A stretch of 64,000 nucleotides of DNA from Hymenobacter sp. YC55 (GTDB lineage: Bacteria > Bacteroidota > Bacteroidia > Cytophagales > Hymenobacteraceae), in the NCBI RefSeq assembly GCF_029433095.1, contig NZ_JARNTX010000001.1, positions 2,914,001 through 2,978,000 on the forward strand, written 5' to 3'. Both the position numbers and the translations under genes were made by a program. Shown here one piece after another: positions 56,630 to 64,000 of the stretch. The notes below the pieces were generated by a model. It was not told the origin of the DNA. It searched no databases and was given only the letters and a program-made list of their open reading frames with translations. Within the stretch, counting starts at the first letter, position 1. Every line of letters begins with the position of its first letter.

Positions 56630-59600
56630 CTAGTTTTTAACTACCCGTCGCGTGACTTGCTGATTGCCAGTTTCTACTGTTACCAAGTATGTGCCTGCCT
56701 TCAATTCTGTTAAGTCAATTTCATTGGCTGAAGTCAATAAAAAGACTTTAGCTTCACGGCCACTTAAATCGGTAACACGAACTTTGACGGTAGTTACATG
56801 AGGGTTTTGAGGCAAGCTGATGGCTAATTTACCCGAAGTCGGATTAGGATAGAACTTTACCTCTCCCTGAGCAGCATTCGTGACGATGACAACAGGCGAG
56901 TAAGTGAACTTTCCATCGGCATCAAGTTGCTTAAGACGGTAGTAGCTAACACCAACTAGAGGCTGTTGGTCAACGGCATCATATGTAGAACGGTGAGCCG
57001 TAGTGCCTTTGCCCTCACGCGTAAGAATAGTTTGGAATTCCTGCGCGTTTGCGCTGCGTTGTACTTCGAAACCTTTATTGTTCGACTCCGAAGCTGTTGT
57101 CCAATTCAAGGCTACTCGCCCTTTGTTCAGAGTAGCAGTAAAGGATATCAACGACACCGGCAATGGTTGAGCTGGTGCTACAATGCCGTTGATAAAGTTG
57201 GGAACGGGTGGTGACAAATAGTTTTCAGCATTTTGCACACTGATATTAAAGCCATTATCAATGTTATTGTATTCGAAAGTGTAGAAATAATAGGTTACCG
57301 ATGGATTTAATCCTTCGATGGTAGCTGTCTGATTGGCTCCTGAATAGACAATGTAGTAACCAGGAGCAATTTCTGGGCCTTGACCATATGTTTGGTTACC
57401 AGTTACATAAGAATTACCGTCCTGAGGCTGGCTGCCTGCTGGCAATGTAGCATTAGTACTAGCTACAATTAATCGAGCCTCGCCATAGCCTTGTGCAGCA
57501 TAGTTAGGTGGCAAATTGAAGCTAACAGTAGCTGTAGTGCTAGTGCGCGATACGGTAGCCGAACTGCGCAATGTAGGCTCTGTATCAATTGAGCTAGCTG
57601 ACAGCAAGTCATTAGCCCCAAATGGCTGAGCGGCCTTATTGGTGAAATCATTGCTTTGGAACCGCAATGTTGACTGAGCAGTACCAAGGTAGGTAGGCTT
57701 GTAGCGGAAATAAATTGATTGATTTACATCATAAGTCCCTTGGTTAGGCACTAGCGTCAGGGTATTGCCGAAGGTTACATTGTCAGCCGAAATCTCGAAC
57801 TGCTCGGCATTTCCAGGGTTCAGGGGGTTGGTTGCCAAAAGCTTGGAAACAGTGATATTCTGCTGCACTCGTTCGGCTTTCACAACCAACGATTGGGCTC
57901 CTGAAGTAGTGTTAATAACTACCTTGCTAATCAACTGAGGCATTGCCAGAATCTGAATCGAAGGCTCGCTAGTACCGGCTACTTGAATACCAACCGATGT
58001 AGCTGGATTACTATCTACTCGAATGAGCGAAGACACATTAAGCGCCGACGGTGGCAAAAAGCGCACATATACCGTTACTGATGGGTTAATATCGTTACCC
58101 CCCGCATTACGAGGCACGGTGATTGAATTGCCCGTACCTACTATCCCGGCAAAAGATGCATCGAGGGAAACCTGAAAGTATTGGGGAGCAAGCACAGTCA
58201 CATTTTGTAGCAGATTGCTAGCTGCTAGTTGGAAGGACTGTACGGCGGAAGCAAGGCCTGGCACTGTTGAAAACTGAGAGAGGTTACCCGAGGTGTTGAT
58301 AGTAGACTCACCGCCAACTGAGTTGTTAGCCGTAATGTCAACTACTACATCCGTCGCATCGTTGCTAGAAAGTGTAATGTTACCATTGAACTCCCCGTTA
58401 GCTACCGGACCTGTCAAACGAACTTCAATAGTTCGCAACGACACTGCACCATTCACCTGAGCAATACTTAAAGTGCTATCAACAAAGCTACCACCAGCAG
58501 ATGCATCACGGAATACAATGTTTCTATTAGAACTGGTCAAAACCAGTGGGGCTGTCAGGTTATTAGCACTAATTTCAAAGGTCAAGGTTTGTGCCGAACC
58601 ACTGCTCGATACAGTTTGAAAGTCCAGTGAAGTTGGATTGGCGGTGATGTAAGGACCTGTGGGAGGTGGTGTACCTGTTCCGCTTACGTCTACGCCCGCA
58701 TCAGCAGCGCCAGTAGATACCAAGTTTATTGTACCAGCATAATCAGCATCTGTAGTTGGCACGAATCGAACGTCAATGGTAGAGCTAACAGAGCCATTAG
58801 AAGGCGTAAGCGTAATAGTAGCCGAGCTAAACTGATCTGAACCCTGCCGAATTTGGAAACCGTCGGGTACATTTATTGTCACCGGGTTGGTGAGGTTACT
58901 GCCCGAGACAGTGAATGATTGCGAACCAGAAGTTTGTCCGACCTGCACAAGGCCAAAGTCAGATAATGCCGTAGGCGAAACAGACAGTACAGGAACCGGT
59001 GCTTGGCCAGTGCCTGATACGGCTACCGTGCGAGTTGTTGCATTTGTACTTGTCAGAGTGATACTACCACTGTACGATTGATTGGCGGTAGGAGCGAATA
59101 CTACATCAATAGTGGTATTAGCAACTGTACCATTCGTTTGGACCAAAGTCAAAGAGGAAGCATACGCATTGTTATCCCTACGAATTAGGAAACCGCTCGG
59201 AGCAGTCACTGTGATATTGTTGGTCAAGTTTTCTCCGCTCACCGTAATTTGCTGCGAATCACTTTGCGTGCCGGTGGTTGTGTTGCTGTAGATAAGGGTA
59301 GCAGGCGATACCGAAATAGTAGGCGCGGCAGCAGCAGTTAGTGCTACGTCGTCGAGGCGAAACTCATTGGTATTACCACTCTGCCGGGTAAAACGAATTC
59401 GCAAATTATTTACCTGCGGAATAGTTGAGGTAATACGATACTGATTGAAGGCAGCATTCCCCTGTGAGTTGGTTGTAACTGCCGCATAAGTAGCCGTAAT
59501 ATAGTTAGTGCCGTCAGCGCTAAACTCAACGGTAAACTGCGAACGTATAGTAGCAATAGTTAATGCAGTGGGAGCATACAAGCCAAAAGTGAAAGCAGGC

Positions 59601-60025
59601 GTAGTCAGAGATGCCGTATTGATGTTTGCAATCTGAAAATTAAAAGGAGGCGGATCATTCCTGACTGGTCCTGAGTTTCCACTAACGTATCCTGGTCCGA
59701 AAAAAACAGTGTTCGATCCAGAAGCACCAGGGTATTGGTTGGTAGATACTACACTAGGACTATTGGCCATAACTGCCGATCCAGAATAGACAAAGCCTCT
59801 TTCCGTATCATTATTAAATCCCCCCTTGCCGTAGTAAGAACTGATTAATTCGCGGGATAGTGCTGTGGAGCCCATACCCTCGCTAAAGGTTTGTGCCATA
59901 CCAGTTCCCGGTATGGTGAAGAGCATGAGTAACAATGCCCAAAGGCGGCTACTCAGCGTTGAGCACAGCGGCCACACCTGCTTGAGGTAGGGTGGTTGAC
60001 CCTGGCGAGTGTACAAATTTTTCAT
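56630..60025 (-). CDS. Large T9SS type A protein with five choice-of-anchor-like repeats
   Basis: A 1131-residue secreted protein. The leader ends PGTGMAQ. An N-terminal domain (about 46-235; NNDTERGFVYSG, NLRIRFTRQSGNTNEFRLDD) resembles a lectin-like jelly roll. Five Ig-like repeats of roughly 90-100 residues follow (openings SVSPATLIYSNTTTG, SVSPTALSDFGLVQVG, TANPTSLDFQTVSSSG and two weaker ones). An Fn3-like module (LPVSLISFTATLNKGRVALN, NNKGFEVQRSANAQEF, SYYRLKQLDADG) precedes a type A sorting domain (KFYPNPTSGKLAISLP, AGTYLVTVE). The last ~200 residues are closely similar to the 54588-55889 protein. No catalytic motif was found. Confidence 0.87.
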   Translation of the reverse strand: MKNLYTRQGQPPYLKQVWPLCSTLSSRLWALLLMLFTIPGTGMAQTFSEGMGSTALSRELISSYYGKGGFNNDTERGFVYSGSAVMANSPSVVSTNQYPGASGSNTVFFGPGYVSGNSGPVRNDPPPFNFQIANINTASLTTPAFTFGLYAPTALTIATIRSQFTVEFSADGTNYITATYAAVTTNSQGNAAFNQYRITSTIPQVNNLRIRFTRQSGNTNEFRLDDVALTAAAAPTISVSPATLIYSNTTTGTQSDSQQITVSGENLTNNITVTAPSGFLIRRDNNAYASSLTLVQTNGTVANTTIDVVFAPTANQSYSGSITLTSTNATTRTVAVSGTGQAPVPVLSVSPTALSDFGLVQVGQTSGSQSFTVSGSNLTNPVTINVPDGFQIRQGSDQFSSATITLTPSNGSVSSTIDVRFVPTTDADYAGTINLVSTGAADAGVDVSGTGTPPPTGPYITANPTSLDFQTVSSSGSAQTLTFEISANNLTAPLVLTSSNRNIVFRDASAGGSFVDSTLSIAQVNGAVSLRTIEVRLTGPVANGEFNGNITLSSNDATDVVVDITANNSVGGESTINTSGNLSQFSTVPGLASAVQSFQLAASNLLQNVTVLAPQYFQVSLDASFAGIVGTGNSITVPRNAGGNDINPSVTVYVRFLPPSALNVSSLIRVDSNPATSVGIQVAGTSEPSIQILAMPQLISKVVINTTSGAQSLVVKAERVQQNITVSKLLATNPLNPGNAEQFEISADNVTFGNTLTLVPNQGTYDVNQSIYFRYKPTYLGTAQSTLRFQSNDFTNKAAQPFGANDLLSASSIDTEPTLRSSATVSRTSTTATVSFNLPPNYAAQGYGEARLIVASTNATLPAGSQPQDGNSYVTGNQTYGQGPEIAPGYYIVYSGANQTATIEGLNPSVTYYFYTFEYNNIDNGFNISVQNAENYLSPPVPNFINGIVAPAQPLPVSLISFTATLNKGRVALNWTTASESNNKGFEVQRSANAQEFQTILTREGKGTTAHRSTYDAVDQQPLVGVSYYRLKQLDADGKFTYSPVVIVTNAAQGEVKFYPNPTSGKLAISLPQNPHVTTVKVRVTDLSGREAKVFLLTSANEIDLTELKAGTYLVTVETGNQQVTRRVVKN

Positions 60026-60089
60026 AAGCGTATGGAAAGTTGAAATTTTCGAGTGGAGCGTAGAATAGAAGCTAAGAAAAGTACGATTA

Positions 60090-60123
60090 CAAATTTAGTG
60101 GCGAACTATACACAATGCACAAA
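60090..60123 (-). promoter_or_regulatory. Possible promoter of the large cargo gene
   Basis: On the minus strand TTTG (60120-60123), 22-bp spacer, TAAATTTG (60090-60097). The -7 box matches TAnnTTTG fully; the spacer is 2-3 bp longer than usual. It lies about 65 bp before the start codon. Confidence 0.4.
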
Positions 60124-60923
60124 GCAATTGAATGATAATAAGATCAACATTCTAATTTAAAATTGTATTTATACAATTATATCATAAAACATGTGGAAGT
60201 CTTGCAATTGCTGCCTACCATATACTATACCAAGAGAATAGGTCAAATCGACCCTTGAGAGCCTATTTACGAAGACTAATCCATTATCCCACACCACCAA
60301 ACCGGCAAACCAATACATAACACAATCCTCCTAAGCGCCTTCTATACTGCACAAATTTGCACTTAATTTTTCTATAACCAATTACAGAATAACAAGAAAA
60401 ATATACGATTTACCTTATCAATCGAATACGCTTATAATCCAAATTTTAACAAGTGTAGAAACCTTATCAGGCAGGGAAGACATCAACGTGCTTGCTCGCC
60501 TTCGCATATAAAGAATTTTCTACTAGCTGAACTGAATGGCAATTAGCTAAACAGCTTTATATACGCTGAGCCTTTCTCACACAGACACACCTGTAAAAAA
60601 TGAGTCAGATAACATCTAAACTGCTGTACACTAGTGTTATTCAAAAATTAAAAGGCAGTATAAACTGATGTTTCTCCTCTACTCATACATACTATTATAA
60701 AACAGCTATACTACTTCAAATCAGTGACATATTAAAAATAACTGCCTCGCTTCTGTAGCAGTCTAGCGCAGAAGCTAAAAGAATGCTACCTCAACTAATG
60801 CCTATCAATCGGCATCGAGATTAACAGCTATGGTTTCGTTAGCATAAGCAACTTTAACTTATTATCTATTTAATAATCAACTAGCTATTGATAAGATCAG
60901 CATGCTAAGCAACTCCTCTTCTC
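60124..60923. other. AT-rich 0.8-kb gene-free region
   Basis: No plausible ORF, tRNA, long repeat or intrinsic terminator was found. Composition is far more AT-rich than the neighbouring genes. It could be decayed coding DNA, a regulatory region or a recombination scar; nothing in the sequence decides. Confidence 0.5.
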
Positions 60924-62096
60924 TCATAGAATAATATGAGGTACAAACTCCGATAAGTTTGTGATGAACCCGGCTTCACGGCGAAAACCGATGGCACAGG
61001 CAGCACCAGCCCAAAACACACCAGCTTGGTAGCGGCGGCCTTCTGTATCTTGTGGAAGTTCGGCGAAACGTTGGCGTACTTGGGCCTGGTGGGCAAAATC
61101 ACCGTCTACAGCTTGCCCTGTATGCCCATCGTTCACTTCCACTACATTTTGGCCCTCTCTGCCTAATAGAGGCTTACGGACGTAATGGCCTGGCAAATCT
61201 TGCAAAGAGGCTTCGAGGAGTAGTGGATGATGCGGGAAATTCTGCCACAGCCATGCCAGAATACCTTTGCTTTGAAACAGCAGTGTATAGGGTGGATTAG
61301 CAATAATCAAGTCGCGGCTTTGCAGTAATTGGGTAAGGTCGGCAGTTAGTTCAGGCTCTTCGTCGGCTAGGATTTCCCAAGGCACAAGTTTGAACAGAAA
61401 GCCGAAGCGCTGCCATTTGTTGGGCTCAACCTCGGCCCAAGCGCCTCGCTCCTCCCCTTGCACCGACACCTGCATAGCATCGACGGAACAAATATGTACC
61501 ATCTCGAAGCCAGCTTCCGTGGCAGCTTCAGCTATTACGGCACAGTTGGCGGCATCTTCGTCACTGCCGGGGAGGTGAACCAGGAGAAGTGTAGGCTCTA
61601 AATCGTTGTTGAGTTCCAGCCACTGGGCTAGCTGATTTTGCAGGCCTTCGAAGAGGCCGTTCACTTGCCGGTCGTCCTCGGCTTGGCCAGCGGCTACTAA
61701 GCTAGCCCATTGTACCACAGCGGTTTCAGGTAAACTGGTGGCAGTATCGGCGTTGAACTCGATTAGTTTAGGGCCATCAGGAGTGTCGGCCAGGTCGAAG
61801 CGGCCGTAGAGGTGCCAATGCCGGTCGTCGTTCCAGGAGTGACGGATGGCAGCCCACAAGTTCTCAGGAATAGCAAGCAGACGCAGTAAGTCGTCGGGAA
61901 TATCATCAGGAATAGACTGCACCAGCATATCGTAAAGCGAATCAGCCGCTTGTAGCAGGGCATCGGCGGTGGCTTCTGGCAGTTGCAGTGCTTCGCGAGC
62001 TACATAGTTTTGGCAAGCATCTTCGATGGCCCAATCCCAACCAAGGCCGCGCACAGCAGGACTAACATCGCCGGAGAGGGGCAGCAGCTTTATCAT
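60924..62096 (-). CDS. Glutathionylspermidine synthase-like ATP-grasp protein (YgiC type)
   Basis: A 390-residue protein of the GSP_synth family (ATP-grasp C-N ligase half). ATG at 62096 (MIKLLPLSGDVS) is preferred over TTG 62102. Visible family segments are HLYGRFDLADTPDGPKLIEF, FNADTATSLPETAVVQW, KPLLGREGQNV and the C-terminal FITNLSEFVPHIIL. There is no amidase domain, unlike full E. coli Gss, so it corresponds to YgiC/YjfC, whose substrate is unknown. A lipoprotein gene resembling YgiB lies 137 bp upstream on the same strand, the order found for ygiB-ygiC. Confidence 0.88.
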   Translation of the reverse strand: MIKLLPLSGDVSPAVRGLGWDWAIEDACQNYVAREALQLPEATADALLQAADSLYDMLVQSIPDDIPDDLLRLLAIPENLWAAIRHSWNDDRHWHLYGRFDLADTPDGPKLIEFNADTATSLPETAVVQWASLVAAGQAEDDRQVNGLFEGLQNQLAQWLELNNDLEPTLLLVHLPGSDEDAANCAVIAEAATEAGFEMVHICSVDAMQVSVQGEERGAWAEVEPNKWQRFGFLFKLVPWEILADEEPELTADLTQLLQSRDLIIANPPYTLLFQSKGILAWLWQNFPHHPLLLEASLQDLPGHYVRKPLLGREGQNVVEVNDGHTGQAVDGDFAHQAQVRQRFAELPQDTEGRRYQAGVFWAGAACAIGFRREAGFITNLSEFVPHIIL

Positions 62097-62233
62097 CTTC
62101 AATCAAGGAGTGGACTAGCAACGAAGTCCAGGATGTGAGAAACAACAGAATAGGTCTGGCCTCGGCGTAGCGTATGCCTGCTTTATCATCAAGCATATAC
62201 CATGCGCGTCTCTAATAATTAGTTGGAAAGCTA

Positions 62234-62938
62234 TTAGCCCCCAAATCCGCCGAAGCCCCGGCTGCTCGCGCGGCTACCGAAGCCGGAGCTGCGCCCTGAA
62301 GGTGCGGTGCTGCGCACACTGCTCCGGCCGAAGCCGGTGGTACGCGTAACGCTAGTGCTAGGCCGAATACCTGCTGAAGGCGACGTTCGGCTGCCCGCAA
62401 AGCCGCGTCCGAAAAAGCCCCGCCCTTGCCCCCGCTCTTGCGCAACGCGGCTACGCCAGCCATTATTCTGCTGAATAATGCCCGGATTGGCGTAGGCCCC
62501 AACATTAGGGGTGAGGAAGCGGCCAGCCATGTAGCCAATACCGCCCCACATCAGAATATCCATCATGCTGGTGCCGCCAGCACGGTTTTCAGGATAGGCG
62601 CGGCTGTAGTCTTGCATCTGTTTCTGAAGGGCTTGGCCTTGCAAGGTGTCCACTTTGCCGTCGAAATGCTTGAGCACGGCAGCTACTTGCTCTTTGCCAG
62701 CGGGCCGTTCGGCCGTAATCTTCCATTGGCCGGGCTGCACTTCCGTCATTTCGGTGATGACGCCTTCCGAATACGAATCAGAGCTAGTATTACCACTGGT
62801 CCAGTCGCCTTCCGCGGTGCCAGTTTGCGAGTCGGAATTGCTGGAACAGGCAGGCAGGCCGATGCCCAAACTGGCCGCTGCAGCAACCATCAATACGTTG
62901 CGGCGCCAGTCGCCAAGGCGGAAGTACGGTTTATTCAT
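62234..62938 (-). CDS. YgiB-like lipoprotein with Ser/Arg/Gly-rich tail
   Basis: A 234-residue predicted lipoprotein. ATG at 62936-62938 gives leader MNKPYFRLGDWRRNVLMVAA... with lipobox LPAC; the ORF from 62986 adds 16 polar residues. The middle has a short hydrophobic glycine-rich segment (DILMWGGIGYMAGRFL). The tail is low-complexity (GRGFFGRGFAGSRTSPSAG; ends RGFGGFGG). Layout and the GYMAGR segment resemble E. coli YgiB (DUF1190), whose gene precedes ygiC. Direct sequence identity looks low, so the match is structural and contextual. Confidence 0.72.
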   Translation of the reverse strand: MNKPYFRLGDWRRNVLMVAAAASLGIGLPACSSNSDSQTGTAEGDWTSGNTSSDSYSEGVITEMTEVQPGQWKITAERPAGKEQVAAVLKHFDGKVDTLQGQALQKQMQDYSRAYPENRAGGTSMMDILMWGGIGYMAGRFLTPNVGAYANPGIIQQNNGWRSRVAQERGQGRGFFGRGFAGSRTSPSAGIRPSTSVTRTTGFGRSSVRSTAPSGRSSGFGSRASSRGFGGFGG

Positions 62939-63168
62939 GGCTGGTTGATCTTGTTGCAAGTGGGTTTCACTAGTACTAACAGGCAATACAGAAATTTAAG
63001 GCAAGCGGTTGAAGCTTACCGGTAAATTCCTTTATAAACCTTGAAGTAAAGGTATTTCAAAAGAGAAAGAGCCAGGTACTGCAAGCCTTTCGACGCACTG
63101 CACCGGCTGCTGGTATCCGTTGCTTAATCGCACACTCCATGGTTTCATTACACACTTTAAACTAACAT

Positions 63169-63200
63169 AAAAGCCCACGACTGGATAGTCGTGAGCTTTT
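63169..63200 (-). terminator. Probable terminator of the AraC-family gene
   Basis: Arms AAAAGCCCACGAC (63169-63181) and GTCGTGAGCTTTT (63188-63200) pair with one mismatch around a 6-base loop, 18 bp past the stop. On minus the stem runs into a T-rich tract. Confidence 0.75.
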
Positions 63201-63217
63201 ATAGGGCATGTACTCTT

Positions 63218-64000
63218 CTAAATCTTAGATGGGGCCAACCCGTACATCTTCTTGAAAGCAAAAGAGAAGTGCGAGAGGTCTTCGAAGCCTAATTCCAAGT
63301 ATACCTCCGAGGGGGCCTTGCCTTTCTCCTTAATTAAGTAATAAGCCTCTTGTAGTCGTCTTTGCTGCAGCCAACGGCTAGGCGACAGGCGGAATATCTT
63401 TTCGAAGTCGCGCTTGAAGGTGGCTAGACTGCGACCCGTCAGGTAGGCAAACCGCTTCAGCTCCACTTTGAAATGGAAATTCCGGTTCATAAAGGCTTCC
63501 AAGTCTAGCTTACCAGGATCAGAAAAGTCAAACAACACGTCTTTCAACGCTGGATTAGACTTGAGTAGTAGCATAACCGCTTCCCGCAACTTCAGCGCCA
63601 GCAAGCCCTCATTGCCAGGCTCGGCCAGTTGCTCGTACGGCCTCAACGAATCGAGGTAACTTTTGTAGAGTTGGTTGGAAACCAGTTCCACGGTGGCCTC
63701 GCCGGGAGGCAAATGCTTGTTGGCGTGGTAGCCATACTCCAGGCTGATGCTGCGCAATGTTTCTTGATCCAAGGAAACCGACAAGGATTTGAACTCGCCG
63801 TGCTCGGGCGGCCGTTTCTCAAACTTGAGCAGATGGTTGCGCTTGATAAAGCGGATGGAACCTTCCTTGAAGATTTGCTGCTGGTTACCGTCGTTGGTGA
63901 TAAGCGTGCCAGCTATCTGAAAACTAAGAACGTGCTCCGGCACAAACTGCTCGCCTTCCTTACTTCTGCTGTAGTAACAGGAATACAGAATTGGTGGGCG
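63218..64000 (-). CDS. AraC family transcriptional regulator (5' end outside window)
   Basis: A DNA-binding regulator with a C-terminal AraC helix-turn-helix domain: FAYLTGRSLATFKRDFEKIF, SPSRWLQQRRLQEAYYLI and VYLELGFEDLSHFSFAFKKM. The N-terminal part is a cupin-like sensor (SFQIAGTLITNDGNQQQIF). A GTG at 63943 could serve as a start, but the frame remains open to base 64000 and encodes ILYSCYYSRSKEGEQFVPEH, which reads as genuine family sequence. The true start is therefore to the right of the window. Target genes are unknown. Confidence 0.9.
   Translation of the reverse strand, partial: RPPILYSCYYSRSKEGEQFVPEHVLSFQIAGTLITNDGNQQQIFKEGSIRFIKRNHLLKFEKRPPEHGEFKSLSVSLDQETLRSISLEYGYHANKHLPPGEATVELVSNQLYKSYLDSLRPYEQLAEPGNEGLLALKLREAVMLLLKSNPALKDVLFDFSDPGKLDLEAFMNRNFHFKVELKRFAYLTGRSLATFKRDFEKIFRLSPSRWLQQRRLQEAYYLIKEKGKAPSEVYLELGFEDLSHFSFAFKKMYGLAPSKI

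Noticed and set aside
56418..56633. 71-codon plus-strand frame in the AT-rich gap
   Set aside because: It runs through the terminator hairpin at 56571-56610 and has no recognisable features.

Overview
The window looks like a chromosomal segment of a Gram-negative gliding-type Bacteroidota of the order Cytophagales, most like Hymenobacter. The signs are SusC/SusD outer-membrane proteins, a type IX secretion (T9SS) sortase with its PorV-type partner, several secreted proteins with T9SS sorting domains, GEVED/PKD/CHU_C modules, Bacteroidota-type promoters (TTTG-N20-TAnnTTTG), almost no Shine-Dalgarno sequences, and GC-rich coding DNA broken by AT-rich gaps. No plasmid, phage, transposase or CRISPR array was seen.

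Region 1 (1-9974, all minus strand) is a polysaccharide utilisation locus. In transcription order it has a polysaccharide deacetylase, a PL22 oligogalacturonate-lyase-like protein, a GH43-like beta-propeller protein, a SASA-type acetylesterase, SusC and a SusD lipoprotein cut by the left edge. The PL22 protein and the esterase suggest acetylated pectin as substrate (inference). A cluster of REP-like inverted repeats splits the locus at 6502-6785.

Region 2 (10268-14884) holds the pentose phosphate pathway: gnd-zwf-pgl on plus, convergent with rpiA. A tRNA-Lys(TTT) with a recognisable promoter and terminator follows, then a small TPR-SH3 membrane protein and an SDR oxidoreductase.

Region 3 (17185-24766) encodes two large T9SS cargo proteins, a GEVED/PKD protein (type A sorting domain) and a 1744-residue protein with six 84-86-residue tandem repeats and a CHU_C (type B) sorting domain.

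Region 4 (25035-37890) is mostly housekeeping: rlmD, a DUF2185 gene, thiL, a lipoprotein, an M3 oligopeptidase, a PaaE-like reductase, an M23-fold protein without signal peptide, a LolC/E-type permease, NamZ-type muramidase, fmt and folA. Strong hairpins and palindromes sit between these genes.

Region 5 (37973-54490) contains the PorU-like sortase (1712 aa) with a PorV/PorQ-family barrel, a PadR-PspC stress/envelope pair, cca, a DUF2306 membrane protein, tsaC, mce, and an iron-sulfur assembly cluster iscS-iscU-(unknown)-iscA.

Region 6 (54588-64000, all minus strand) has two related T9SS type A cargo proteins in AT-rich surroundings, a lipoprotein plus glutathionylspermidine-synthase-like pair arranged like ygiB-ygiC of E. 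coli, and an AraC-family regulator cut by the right edge. The sortase, its barrel partner and the four cargo proteins probably form a functional set: the cargo crosses the outer membrane by T9SS and is processed by a PorU-type enzyme.
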